Shown here in pieces: positions 17,206 to 24,594 of a DNA stretch of 38,862 bases. Numbering within the stretch: the stretch's first letter is position 1; every line of letters begins with the position of its first letter. The notes beneath the pieces were generated by a model. It was not told the DNA's origin. It did not search any database and was given only the letters and a program-made list of their open reading frames with translations. The position numbers and the translations under genes were made by a program. This DNA is from a virus, in the IMG/VR virus record IMGVR_UViG_3300038701_002738, positions 1-38,862 of that record; one strand, 5' to 3'.

Positions 17206-18029
17206 CTCAGCTTCACGACCTCCTCCGCGATCTGTACGAGCCGAACACGCCGACGAGGGCGATTGGGAGCCTGCGCCGGGACGTGGAGGCGCTCAAGCGT
17301 CGCGGGTTCGTGCGGCGCATGGTCGAGGACGGCGACGCCGACGCGGTGAGCCTCTCGACGCTCGCGGAGTTCCCGTACTTCACGGGTCCGAATCAGCTCA
17401 TCGGGTCGGACAACTCGGGCGAGCCGTTCGTGTTCGACGTGCCGCAGTACGGCTTCGTCACGCGCGACAAGACGGGCGTCATGGGTGCGGGTGCGTTCGG
17501 GTCGAACTCGATGCTGGCGCGCACGAGCAACGGCGCGCTGGCGGTCGACGACGACGTGTACGTGCTGAACATGCCGACGGGCTCGACGATTGTGCGGTCG
17601 CGCGAGAACGGGCCTGTGTTCGGCGACGACGTGATCGCGCCGATGACGTTCGCGCAGCACATCGTGGAGGTCGCAGACGCGACGGGGTTTGACCACGGAA
17701 ACCCCTCCATCGACCTCGACTGGGACGGCCCGTACTTGTACGTGGTCAACGGGAGCGCGAACTCGGCGAAGACCTTCAATCTTCCGACGAGCGGCACTTT
17801 CAGGCCTGGCGTGTCGTGGACGATTCTGAACCCGAGGCAGGACTGGGACGCTACGCGAGCCATCGTCATCAACGCCTCGTCGGGCCAGCAGATCAACGCG
17901 CTGGCGTCGGCCGCGAACTTCAGCGTGACGGGCGGCTCGAAGATCGGCGTGAAGGTTACGGCGGTGCTCGAGGGCACGATTGGCGACGACCGGTTCATGG
18001 CGTGGGACTGGACGGACCGCAACGCATGA
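17202..18029 (+). CDS. Tail tip protein, possible receptor-binding component
   Basis: This 275-residue protein overlaps the hub gene by four bases (ATGA). The N-terminus is helical and charged (LHDLLRDLYEPNTP; DVEALKRRGFVRRM), which suits tail attachment. The rest is Gly/Asn-rich beta strands (FVFDVPQYGFVTRDKTGVMG; YLYVVNGSANSAKTF) as in tip adhesins. It is the last clear structural gene before the lysis genes. The assignment is inferred from position. Confidence 0.55.
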   Translation: MTQLHDLLRDLYEPNTPTRAIGSLRRDVEALKRRGFVRRMVEDGDADAVSLSTLAEFPYFTGPNQLIGSDNSGEPFVFDVPQYGFVTRDKTGVMGAGAFGSNSMLARTSNGALAVDDDVYVLNMPTGSTIVRSRENGPVFGDDVIAPMTFAQHIVEVADATGFDHGNPSIDLDWDGPYLYVVNGSANSAKTFNLPTSGTFRPGVSWTILNPRQDWDATRAIVINASSGQQINALASAANFSVTGGSKIGVKVTAVLEGTIGDDRFMAWDWTDRNA

Positions 18030-18382
18030 CGGTCGCGAAGATCCTCGCCGCGCTGGGTCTGCTGCTGGTGCCGGGGTGCGTCGGCGACGATGGCGGGCTA
18101 CACCCGCTCGTGCAGGGCCTGATCGACGTGGCTCTTCCGGCGGGCGGCGGGGGCGTCTTGGGCACGCTCGTCGCGGGGCGGTCGCTCAAGAAGGGCAGCA
18201 GCCGCTCGCAGCCGCAGATCGACCACCTCGTCTGCGACGTGTCAGAGCTTCGAGCGGAGTGCGCTGGATTCGAGCGCGCGCTGCAGGTGGAGCGCGAGGA
18301 GCGCCGGATCGCCCAGTCCGAGGTCTCTGCGCTCCGGGCTTCACTTGAGCGGTCTCGACAGATAGAGGGGCGGTCGCCATGA
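18026..18382 (+). CDS. Lipoprotein-like coiled-coil protein in lysis region
   Basis: The 118-residue protein overlaps the previous stop (ATGA). A signal-like N-terminus, MTVAKILAALGLLLVPGC, places Cys18 at a lipobox-like site, though proline at -2 is atypical. A Gly/Ala/Val-rich hydrophobic stretch spans about 28-50, then a charged coiled coil spans 65-112 (LQVEREERRIAQSEVSALRA). This could be an outer-membrane spanin subunit or a holin-like membrane protein. It pairs with the next gene, which also starts with a lipobox. Confidence 0.6.
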   Translation: MTVAKILAALGLLLVPGCVGDDGGLHPLVQGLIDVALPAGGGGVLGTLVAGRSLKKGSSRSQPQIDHLVCDVSELRAECAGFERALQVEREERRIAQSEVSALRASLERSRQIEGRSP

Positions 18383-18696
18383 GGACCACCCTCTACTTGA
18401 CCTTGCTGCTGCTGCTCGCCTCGGGGTGCGCCTCGAGCGGCGAGCAGCAGCCCGCCCCTGCGGTCGGTGAGACGAGCGCGGAGATCTACTTCCCCGACGG
18501 GCTCGTGGTCGTGCTGAGTGCGCTGGCTCGATCCGTGGCGCCGCAGGGCGCGCCGAGCGACGCCGGATGGCCGTGGTGGGTGTGGTGCGCCGTCTCGGTC
18601 GCCGTGGGCGTGCTGTGCGCCGCTGGCGGTGTCTGGTGGGCCGTGCGCCACCACGAGCAGGCGAAGCGCCTACCGGTTATCGGGAGCGCGACGTGA
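18379..18696 (+). CDS. u-spanin-like lipoprotein with C-terminal membrane helix
   Basis: The 105-residue protein has a lipoprotein signal (YLTLLLLLASGC, Cys17) and a strong C-terminal membrane helix (residues 64-89, WPWWVWCAVSVAVGVLCAAG), followed by a short basic tail. A protein lipid-anchored in the outer membrane and tethered in the inner membrane is the topology of unimolecular spanins such as T1 gp11. These fuse the two membranes at the last step of lysis. The span between anchors is only about 45 residues, short for this role. The topology is seen; the function is inferred. Confidence 0.6.
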   Translation: MRTTLYLTLLLLLASGCASSGEQQPAPAVGETSAEIYFPDGLVVVLSALARSVAPQGAPSDAGWPWWVWCAVSVAVGVLCAAGGVWWAVRHHEQAKRLPVIGSAT

Positions 18697-18800
18697 GCGG
18701 CATTCCTCTTGGCCCGCCCCTCGCCATTGGGGCTCCCTCCTCCATCCCGAAGCGTAAAGCGCGACGGGGCGGGCCTCTTCACCGGGGAGTGACACCGTGA
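18693..18800 (+). CDS. 35-residue micro-ORF in lysis region
   Basis: GTG 18693 overlaps the previous stop as GTGA, and its own TGA overlaps the next GTG (18797) in the same way. It encodes 35 residues, basic at the C-terminus (IPKRKARRGGPLHRG). It is the only frame that fills this gap, and the overlap pattern matches the rest of the operon. It could be a coupling peptide without further function. A 10 bp inverted repeat lies inside it. Confidence 0.45.
   Translation: MSGIPLGPPLAIGAPSSIPKRKARRGGPLHRGVTP
18711..18775. promoter_or_regulatory. Long-loop GC inverted repeat
   Basis: GGCCCGCCCC (18711-18720) and GGGGCGGGCC (18766-18775) are perfect reverse complements with a 45-base loop. The second arm ends 21 bases before GTG 18797. 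In mRNA it would fold into a very stable stem near the large downstream gene and could modulate its translation. There is no U tract, so a simple terminator is unlikely. Confidence 0.5.
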
Positions 18801-20440
18801 CGCGCGTCGCCGCAGAGATCCCTCCGCAGTCCGGCCTCCGCATCCCGCCGGGGCTCTACACCGCCGACCTCCCCGATGACGGGAGTGAGCGGTGGGCTCA
18901 CCTCGAGTTCCGTGGCCACAAGAGCCCACTTTTGGTCTCGTTGGCCCCGAATGGCGAAGTCGCGCTCTACAACTGCGACCTTCGTGAGAACGGCTGGCTC
19001 GGCTGCGACCCACTGCAGGTCGAGGTGACGTGCTCGACGCTCGGCCACCAGGCGAAGACGCCCGGGCTTGTGCCGATCTTCGATGGCGGCCACCGGATCA
19101 TCCGCGAGGGCGTGTTCACGCCGAACCCGGAGTACGCCGAGCTCGCGACGCTCGGCGGGCCGGAGGATCGCGGCTTCCTCGAGGGGCTCGAGCTGACCCT
19201 CTACCCGAACGCGCCGAGCGGCTACCACGACAACGGCGCGAGCGGCTCGCCGGCGAACCACGCCCAGTGGGAAGGCGCCGTACGCAAGGCGTTCGTGACG
19301 GGCCAGTGCCCGCCGCACGCGATGGCGCAGGCGAACGTGGACGGGTGCCGCCCGGTGCTCGGGTTCTTCGGTCTCGGGGAAGACGGCGCGCCGGTGCCGT
19401 GCCTGGCGAGCGAGCACCCGACGGCGTCGGCGGCCGGGCGCTACCGTTCCGCCGGCGGCTGGGGCACCGAGGTCTACGGGACGACGGAGCACTTCGGGCG
19501 GCCTGCGGGCGTGTACCCGAGCCCGTGGTACCCGAACGACTACTACCACTTCGCCGTGCATCAGATGATCGGCTATGCGGCGATGGGCAGCCTCGCGGCG
19601 GCGTGCTGGGTGCGCGGCAGCTTCGAGTCGATCTTCATCGCGTTCAAGAAGGGCAAGCTGCCCGCCGCGCGCGCGTACCGGATCTTCGGCGACATCGCGG
19701 ACGCGGTGGTAGTGTTCCGGGGTATGGGTGGTCGCTGGGCGGAGTACGCCGACCACCTGCTCGGGGTGTACCTGCCTGCGGTGCTGGACAAGCTCGACGG
19801 GGAGAGCGACCGGCTTGCCGTCGTCGCGAGTGAGAAGGGCGAGGAGCCGAGCTGGGAGTGGAACTGCGGCGAGCGCGGCGACACGGACCACCTCAAGGAC
19901 TCGCAGTGCTCGTGGATGACCGGGCAGCTCGTGATCGGCGGGCTGCGTCTGATCTACACGCTGAGGCGCATCGAGCACGACGGCGACGCGGTGTACGGGC
20001 GCCTGCGCGTGCAGATGCAGCGCGCCGTAGCGATCCTCGTGGATCACGCCTGGGGCGACCCGCAGCGCGGCTGGTTCGAAGACGTGACGCCGTGGGGCGA
20101 CGCGAAGCCCGGCACGACGCACGCGATCACCGGGAAGTACCGCCAGTACGTGCTCCCGGCGCTCGAGGTCGCACGCTACTGGCTTCTGGGGGAGTCGGCG
20201 AGGGCCCCGACGCCGCGCGCACGGAACGTGCTGGTGAAGGCTGCGAACCGCGCAGGCGCGCGCGCGAACTGGCTCGCCGCCAAGCTGCTCGAGGCGGGGT
20301 GGTTCGGCACGAGCAGCACGCCAGACAAGGGCTGGTCGGCGGCGTGCGCGGACGAGTTCTGGTTGACGTGTGGGCGCTTGGGGGCGACGACGCGAGAGGG
20401 GTGGGCAACGGCGCTGGGACAGGCGCAGGAGGTTGGTTGA
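18797..20440 (+). CDS. Large uncharacterised enzyme-like protein (alpha-toroid pattern)
   Basis: The 547-residue protein starts at GTG 18797, with GGAG seven bases upstream. It carries many Trp, Tyr and His residues. Residues 250-480 show repeated long helices separated by aromatic loops (YYHFAVHQMIGYAAMGSLAA; CSWMTGQLVIGGLRLIYTLR; HAITGKYRQYVLPALEVARY). That resembles an alpha/alpha-toroid of glycoside hydrolases or polysaccharide lyases. The N-terminal 150 residues are beta-rich. It has no signal peptide. Placed after tail tip and lysis-like genes, it may be a virion depolymerase or an endolysin of unknown type. No catalytic motif can be named. Confidence 0.7.
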   Translation: MTRVAAEIPPQSGLRIPPGLYTADLPDDGSERWAHLEFRGHKSPLLVSLAPNGEVALYNCDLRENGWLGCDPLQVEVTCSTLGHQAKTPGLVPIFDGGHRIIREGVFTPNPEYAELATLGGPEDRGFLEGLELTLYPNAPSGYHDNGASGSPANHAQWEGAVRKAFVTGQCPPHAMAQANVDGCRPVLGFFGLGEDGAPVPCLASEHPTASAAGRYRSAGGWGTEVYGTTEHFGRPAGVYPSPWYPNDYYHFAVHQMIGYAAMGSLAAACWVRGSFESIFIAFKKGKLPAARAYRIFGDIADAVVVFRGMGGRWAEYADHLLGVYLPAVLDKLDGESDRLAVVASEKGEEPSWEWNCGERGDTDHLKDSQCSWMTGQLVIGGLRLIYTLRRIEHDGDAVYGRLRVQMQRAVAILVDHAWGDPQRGWFEDVTPWGDAKPGTTHAITGKYRQYVLPALEVARYWLLGESARAPTPRARNVLVKAANRAGARANWLAAKLLEAGWFGTSSTPDKGWSAACADEFWLTCGRLGATTREGWATALGQAQEVG

Positions 20441-20703
20441 TGTCGATTCTTGACTCGGGCGAGAAGCTCCCGCGCTGGGCGCAGCTCGCCCTCTTCGGGG
20501 TTGTCGCGTTCCTTCTCGGGTACGTGATTCATCTCGCCGACCGGGGGTTCAGCAAGATGGCGACGACTCAGGAGGGAGTCGTCAAGAATCAGGCTGCGAT
20601 CATCGAGAACGTGAAGGCCCTCCAGTCATCGGACACGCGGCACGAGCGCGAGATCGAGCGACTGCAGGATGCCGTGTTCCGCGCCTACAGCGACGCGAAG
20701 TAG
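20440..20703 (+). CDS. Small membrane protein, holin or i-spanin candidate
   Basis: The 87-residue protein has one N-terminal membrane helix (13-33, WAQLALFGVVAFLLGYVIHL) followed by a coiled coil (VVKNQAAIIENVKALQSSDT and EIERLQDAVF). Inner-membrane spanins have this N-in topology with a periplasmic coiled coil; some holins are similar. It overlaps the preceding large gene by one base. The lysis-like neighbours support a role in release, but holin and spanin cannot be told apart here. Confidence 0.65.
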   Translation: MSILDSGEKLPRWAQLALFGVVAFLLGYVIHLADRGFSKMATTQEGVVKNQAAIIENVKALQSSDTRHEREIERLQDAVFRAYSDAK

Positions 20704-20707
20704 GCCC

Positions 20708-21022
20708 ATGGTCATGTCCCTCCACGATCTCGCGGTGCATCGGCGCGAGACCATCGGCGAGCAGTGCTACGGCCCGTGGAACCCGGCCGAGTACCGCAAG
20801 GACTCGTTCGTCGAGGTTCGCGATGAGGCCGCCGACAAGCTGAACTACTACGAGGTGTTCCGCGAGCAGTATTGCTCGACGGAGTCCGAGCACGCTGCGC
20901 TCGACCACATCATCTCGATGGAGACGGAATCCGACGCGCGCCTTCGGCTGCTCTGGACGAAGTGCCGCGTGCGCCAGGCGGAGGAGAGGCATGGCCCGCA
21001 GCAGGAAGACCGAGGCTGCTGA
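20708..21022 (+). CDS. Uncharacterised 104-residue protein
   Basis: From ATG 20708 (ATG 20714 is also possible) this frame encodes a charged, mostly helical protein (SLHDLAVHRRETIGEQCYGP; AADKLNYYEVFREQY). Its 3' end overlaps the next gene by 32 bases and carries that gene's ribosome site. No family is recognised. The ribosome site before it is weak, so it may be translated by coupling. Confidence 0.65.
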   Translation: MVMSLHDLAVHRRETIGEQCYGPWNPAEYRKDSFVEVRDEAADKLNYYEVFREQYCSTESEHAALDHIISMETESDARLRLLWTKCRVRQAEERHGPQQEDRGC

Positions 21023-21263
21023 GGCGGTCGCCGGCTTGATCGAAGCGACGAAGAGGGCGCCTCCGGGTGGGCGCACGGCGCGGCTCGACCTCCCGATGCA
21101 TGAGGACGCTCGAGCCAGGTGCACCGAGTACCTGATCGCGTGCCGGGAGCAGCAGTGCCCGCCGAGCTACTCGGTGCTCGCGGCCCATCTCGCGGACCAC
21201 TTCGACCTCGAGGTCGCGCCGAGGGCGATCCGGGAGTGGGCGCGGAAGAAGGGGCTCGCGTGA
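20991..21263 (+). CDS. Small helix-turn-helix-like protein
   Basis: The 90-residue protein has GGAGGAGAGG before its ATG. The N-terminus is basic (ARSRKTEAAEAVAGLIEATK) and the C-terminal half reads as a helix-turn-helix (PPSYSVLAAHLADHFDLEVA then RAIREWARKKGLA). It is encoded directly ahead of the HTH-metallophosphoesterase with a GTGA overlap. A DNA-binding partner is likely; it could also act like a small terminase-type recogniser. Confidence 0.65.
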   Translation: MARSRKTEAAEAVAGLIEATKRAPPGGRTARLDLPMHEDARARCTEYLIACREQQCPPSYSVLAAHLADHFDLEVAPRAIREWARKKGLA

Positions 21264-22339
21264 CGAGGAGGCGGCGCGAGGTCGACGAGCTGGTCGAGCA
21301 GACGCGCGACGCCGAGCGCGACACCGTGGACTACGACAAGCTGCGGCGTAGGTGTCTGCGCCGCGCGTCGTCGCTCGAGGATCTCGCGTCGCTGCTCAAG
21401 GTCTCACAGGGCGCCGTGCTCGACGCGCTGCACGAGCTCAAGCGTCGCGGCGTCAACGTGCGCGAGGTCGAAGGCGCGGGGTGGCTCGTCGATAAGACGC
21501 CACTGCAGACACGCCCGAACGATCCCAGGTTCTCGTGGGAGTCCGATGACGACGGGTGGTTCCGCTTCGGGCTGATCTCGGACCAGCACTACGGCAGCAA
21601 GTTCTGCCGGGAGGACGTGGCCGAGGAGCTCTACGACTGGTTCGCCAGCGAGGGCGTGGGGCGCGTCTACAACGCCGGCAACTGGATCGACGGCGAGGGG
21701 CACGCGAACCGGATGGACCTGCTGCCCGAGGCGCACGGGATGCAGCGGCAGCTCGACTACTGCGCGGCGCGCTGGCCGCACAAGCCGGGCATCCAGACCT
21801 TCCACGTCTCAGGCGACGATCACGAGGGCTGGTACGTGCAGCGCGAGAACGTGAACATCGGGCGAATGCTCGACGACGCGCGCCGTGAGGCCGGTCACGA
21901 CGACCTCACGCACCTCGGCTACGTCGAGGCGTATGTGCGGCTGCGCCGGCCGGACAGCGAGGCGACGAGCTCGATGCTCGTGCAGCACCCGGGCGGCGGC
22001 AGTAGCTACGCCTACAGCTACAAGCCGCAGAAGCTCGTGGAGTCGCTGCAGTCGGGCGAGAAGCCCGGGTTCTACGTCGCCGGCCACTACCACAAGATCA
22101 ACTACTTCCAGGTGCGCGGTGTGCACACGGTCATGCCGGGGAGCTGCAAGGAGCAGGACACCTGGATGCGAAAGAAGGGGCTCGACTCGCAGCTCGGCGG
22201 CGCGATCATCGAGATGAGGATGGACCACAAGGGCGCCATCGGCGAGTTCATCCCGCGCTTCAAGGTCTACCGGGACCGGCGCTACTACGCGAACGGGTTC
22301 GACCCGGGTGGTGACGCGGGGCCGAGGGTCGAGGTGTGA
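21260..22339 (+). CDS. Calcineurin-like metallophosphoesterase with N-terminal HTH
   Basis: The 359-residue protein starts at GTG 21260 in a GTGA overlap. Residues about 20-75 form a winged-helix-like unit (SSLEDLASLLKVSQGAVLDA, LHELKRRGVNV, GWLV). The esterase core shows ordered metal ligands: ISDQH (D108, H110), GNWIDG (N141, D144), GDDHEG (D186, D187, H188) and GHYH (H276, H278). This is the calcineurin-like family, which includes SbcD-type nucleases and phage phosphatases. The fused HTH suggests action on nucleic acid. It lies at the end of the rightward late arm. Confidence 0.85.
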   Translation: MTRRRREVDELVEQTRDAERDTVDYDKLRRRCLRRASSLEDLASLLKVSQGAVLDALHELKRRGVNVREVEGAGWLVDKTPLQTRPNDPRFSWESDDDGWFRFGLISDQHYGSKFCREDVAEELYDWFASEGVGRVYNAGNWIDGEGHANRMDLLPEAHGMQRQLDYCAARWPHKPGIQTFHVSGDDHEGWYVQRENVNIGRMLDDARREAGHDDLTHLGYVEAYVRLRRPDSEATSSMLVQHPGGGSSYAYSYKPQKLVESLQSGEKPGFYVAGHYHKINYFQVRGVHTVMPGSCKEQDTWMRKKGLDSQLGGAIIEMRMDHKGAIGEFIPRFKVYRDRRYYANGFDPGGDAGPRVEV

Positions 22340-22635
22340 GCGACGACGGGATCCCGCCGACGATTGACGAGGCGCTGGACCGCTTCTCAGGGCGAGCGGG
22401 GCGCCCGTACCTCGTGCTGTTCCGCGACGGCCTCTCGAGCATCGTGGTCGCGGAGAAGCCGCCGAGGGTTCGGCTGGACGTGTCGCCGGAGGGTGACTTG
22501 CGACCGTCGGTGCAGTGCGTCACGAAGCCGTCGTGGTCGTGCTTCCGGGCCGACCAGGTGCTGAGCATCGTGGAGCTCGACTGGCCGGCGCGCGAGGCGG
22601 ATGAGGACGACGAGTCCGAGGCCGACGAGGGCTAG
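22336..22635 (+). CDS. Uncharacterised acidic-tailed protein, end of late arm
   Basis: The 99-residue protein starts at GTG 22336 (GTGA overlap). Residues 1-80 form a compact alpha/beta pattern (LDRFSGRAGRPYLVLFRDGL; VRLDVSPEGDLRPSVQ). The tail is strongly acidic (READEDDESEADEG). It is the last rightward gene; its stop meets the stop of the leftward operon in a 3-base overlap. The function is unknown. Confidence 0.7.
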   Translation: MSDDGIPPTIDEALDRFSGRAGRPYLVLFRDGLSSIVVAEKPPRVRLDVSPEGDLRPSVQCVTKPSWSCFRADQVLSIVELDWPAREADEDDESEADEG

Positions 22636-22832
22636 GGTTCGTTCACCCCCTCCGCCGAATCCGCGCGATCTTCGGGGGTTGGGGTGAACGTGCGCTGGTA
22701 GATCGCGTCGAGCGAGACGGACTCCAGCACCGCACCATCTGGGGCAACCAGTTCGCGCTGGAGGGTGTTCGGGTTGTCGCGCCACTCAGCAAGCAGCAAG
22801 CGCCGCAGATGCTCTCGCAGGGCACGTCCCAC
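22632..22832 (-). CDS. Last leftward early gene, uncharacterised
   Basis: The 66-residue protein starts at GTG 22832 with GGGGGAG close upstream, one base after the preceding stop. It has a basic helical start (GRALREHLRRLLLAEWRDNP) and a beta segment (RELVAPDGAVLESVSLDAI). The hairpin thought to end both operons lies in its last codons. No family is recognised. Confidence 0.65.
   Translation of the reverse strand: MGRALREHLRRLLLAEWRDNPNTLQRELVAPDGAVLESVSLDAIYQRTFTPTPEDRADSAEGVNEP
22641..22689. terminator. Hairpin between the converging operons
   Basis: GTTCACCCC (22641-22649) and GGGGTGAAC (22681-22689) are perfect reverse complements with a 31-base loop. They lie just past the rightward stop (22635) and inside the 3' end of the last leftward gene. 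A stem here can act on both strands. The lack of a U run makes it an imperfect intrinsic terminator, so a Rho-type or roadblock role is possible. Confidence 0.4.
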
Positions 22833-22833
22833 G

Positions 22834-23154
22834 CTACTCCCCCTCCACGACGCGGCAGCGGAGGCGGCGGACGGTGTAGCCGAGGGCCATCTCGCTCTTG
22901 CACAGCACGGGGTCGTGTTCTATCCGGCGAATGTCGCTCAGTTCATCGCCGCAGTTCGGGGTCGCGGATGGGTAGTACACCGCCCAGCAATCGAACTCCC
23001 CGCCCTCGCGCGCCTGGAGCGCGGCGTGGAGGTCGCGGAGGGTGCCCATGAGCGCGATCTGTTCGTCGACGTTGAGCATCCGGCACTGTGCGTCGGCCAG
23101 CTCCCACGCGGCTTCTGCCTCCGCCACCCGCGCGTCGAGGTCGGGGGTCGTCAT
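22834..23154 (-). CDS. Uncharacterised 106-residue early protein
   Basis: It overlaps the preceding gene's stop as ATGA. The N-terminal 50 residues are heptad-like helix (DARVAEAEAAWELADAQCRM; LMGTLRDLHAALQAREGG). The C-terminal half has four cysteines spread over 55 residues (FDCWAVYYPS, PNCGDELSD, DPVLCKSEM, RLRCRVVEGE), which could bind zinc. The function is unknown. Confidence 0.7.
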   Translation of the reverse strand: MTTPDLDARVAEAEAAWELADAQCRMLNVDEQIALMGTLRDLHAALQAREGGEFDCWAVYYPSATPNCGDELSDIRRIEHDPVLCKSEMALGYTVRRLRCRVVEGE

Positions 23155-23363
23155 GGCTCAAATCCGGGTTGGAGTGTGTATGGCAACGCGACCACCTTGT
23201 AGTACCTGGGTGCATCCAGAGCTACATCCTTCGGGCCATTGAAGATGGCCGCTGCCGCCCGGCAGCGTTCTTTGCTCATCGGGGGCCCGTGGAAGCTCTC
23301 GTCGGGATAGTCGCCGCCGAAGTTATCGGTCTCTACGATCCGATACCACTTCGCCTCACCCAC
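23151..23363 (-). CDS. Uncharacterised 70-residue early protein
   Basis: It joins both neighbours by short overlaps. The sequence is aromatic-rich (GEAKWYRIVETDNFGGDYPD; FHGPPMSKERCRAAAAIF). The KWYRIVETDNFGGDYPDESF block reads like small phage accessory proteins with one strand-helix unit. No family is named. Confidence 0.7.
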   Translation of the reverse strand: MGEAKWYRIVETDNFGGDYPDESFHGPPMSKERCRAAAAIFNGPKDVALDAPRYYKVVALPYTLQPGFEP

Positions 23364-23769
23364 CGCTCACCTCCTCCCACCGCGAGAGCGCGGCGCGAAG
23401 CTCGCACCCCTCGAAGTGTCCGTGGTCCGGGCCGCTCGTCGTGTATCCCGGATCCTCGTGTTGCGCCGAGCCGCACACAGGACAGGCGTGTCCGTAGCGC
23501 GTCCCACGCGCCCACTCAAGCCGCTTGAGCAGGCCCCGCAACCGCGCCACCTCGGCGGGCAGGGCGTCGAGCAGGGCGAGGAGGCGGGTGAACTCATCCG
23601 CTCTTTCCGAGGCGCCGCAAGTGCATGGCGTGTCTGGATCGTCCCACACAAGGTCGTCGTTGCTGCGCGGGCAGTAGAAGTCCGCGTCTCGTGGGTGATC
23701 GTCATGGCGCACTTCGCGCCGCAGCACCCCCCGCGCCTCCTCCAGCGTCATCGGCCTCTCGTCACTCAT
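23356..23769 (-). CDS. Zinc-finger-like early protein
   Basis: The 137-residue protein starts at ATG 23769, which overlaps the preceding micro-ORF stop as ATGA. It has a helical leucine-rich middle (DEFTRLLALLDALPAEVARL) and two metal-site-like clusters: CTCGASE near residue 50 and CPVCGSAQHED followed by HGHFEGCEL. The second resembles the C-terminal cysteine-histidine knuckle seen in phage proteins of unknown role. GTG 23778 is an alternative start without a ribosome site. Confidence 0.7.
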   Translation of the reverse strand: MSDERPMTLEEARGVLRREVRHDDHPRDADFYCPRSNDDLVWDDPDTPCTCGASERADEFTRLLALLDALPAEVARLRGLLKRLEWARGTRYGHACPVCGSAQHEDPGYTTSGPDHGHFEGCELRAALSRWEEVSGG

Positions 23770-23846
23770 CGCTCGCACCAGTGCGGGAACGTGAAGGACA
23801 GCCGCAGCCCACAGCGGGGGCAGCGTCCGGGGTCGTCAGCGGGCAT
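23766..23846 (-). CDS. 26-residue CxxC micro-protein
   Basis: ATG 23846 lies inside the end of the upstream gene and the stop overlaps the next ATG (ATGA). The 26 residues contain CPRCG and, 11 residues later, HWC, a minimal zinc-ribbon arrangement. The frame exactly fills the gap between two early genes, and the overlap at each end matches the rest of the operon. It is very short, so expression needs proof. Confidence 0.5.
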   Translation of the reverse strand: MPADDPGRCPRCGLRLSFTFPHWCER

Positions 23847-24042
23847 CGGTCTCCTCCATCCGTGTGAACTCCGGGCAGCTCTCGCCCTTCCCAGGCGGCT
23901 CGTGCCAGCGCTGTCGGTCGGGGTGCGGCTCGCGAGCGTGGTGCCAGCAGCGGTCGCGGACCCAGCAGGCGTCGCCGTCGCACATGGAGATGTCAGCGTT
24001 CATCCTCGGCCTCCTCGGCGACATCTCACGTTCATCGCTCAT
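23836..24042 (-). CDS. Cysteine-rich 68-residue early protein
   Basis: From ATG 24042, with GGAGG upstream, it reads MSDEREM, then MCDGDACWVRDRCWHHARE and, near the end, ESCPEFTRME. The C-x4-C-x4-C-x(~30)-C spacing resembles small phage proteins with a metal-bound or disulfide core. The MSDER start recurs at the neighbouring gene 23769. The function is unknown. Confidence 0.7.
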   Translation of the reverse strand: MSDEREMSPRRPRMNADISMCDGDACWVRDRCWHHAREPHPDRQRWHEPPGKGESCPEFTRMEETDAR

Positions 24043-24431
24043 GCCCGCCCCTCCGCGTCGCGCCACTTGCCGAAGCAGGTGGCAGGCATGTGAGCTTGGG
24101 CCTCGGGGTGCGAGTGCTCGTAGGCGGTTCCCGTCCAACGCCACTCCCCAGCCGCGGAGACCTCCGGGTACTCAGCGCACTCGTCACAACGCCAGCACCA
24201 CACGTCGAAGTCCACGCGCCCGAGGTCGTCAGCCCGCCCCTCCGCGTCGGTGTCCTCGAAGGTGGCGAGGAGGCGGATCAGGGACTCGCGCAGCCGATGG
24301 TTCTCTGTGTCGCGCGCCATGATCTCCCGCGGCACGACCATGGCGGGAGGCGGTCGCTCGTCGTCGTACCACCTCTCCAGCGCCGCCCGCGCCGCAGCGT
24401 TCACGCGCGGGGTGTCGTCAGCGGTCGGCAT
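24039..24431 (-). CDS. Uncharacterised early protein with CxxC pair
   Basis: The 130-residue protein starts at ATG 24431, with GGAG eight bases upstream. The first 70 residues are helical (VNAAARAALERWYDDERPPP; LRESLIRLLATFEDTDAEGR). A compact WCWRCDECAEYP motif follows, then GEWRWTGTAYEH. The CWRCDEC cluster may bind zinc. It overlaps the 58-residue gene before it by 14 bases. Confidence 0.7.
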   Translation of the reverse strand: MPTADDTPRVNAAARAALERWYDDERPPPAMVVPREIMARDTENHRLRESLIRLLATFEDTDAEGRADDLGRVDFDVWCWRCDECAEYPEVSAAGEWRWTGTAYEHSHPEAQAHMPATCFGKWRDAEGRA

Positions 24432-24594
24432 CGGCGGGCTCCACTTCGAGGGTGTCGAGGAGCTTGCTTCGCAGCCAGAGATGCGCGTCTCTGCGTATGT
24501 CGTAGGATGCGCTCCCCTCGAACGCCCTGATGCACTCCTGCACCGTGGCTTCAATCGCGTCCATCGCCGCCCGGCTGATCCTCGGCTTGCTCAC
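24418..24594 (-). CDS. 58-residue helical early protein
   Basis: GTG 24594 overlaps the preceding gene's stop as GTGA. The frame reads MSKPRISRAAMDAIEATVQE, then CIRAFEGSASYDIRRDAHLW and LRSKLLDTLEVEPADADR, an amphipathic helical protein. It fills the 160-base gap between two better known frames exactly. Its first ten bases (GTGAGCAAGC) match those of the gene before it (24827). The function is unknown. Confidence 0.65.
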   Translation of the reverse strand: MSKPRISRAAMDAIEATVQECIRAFEGSASYDIRRDAHLWLRSKLLDTLEVEPADADR

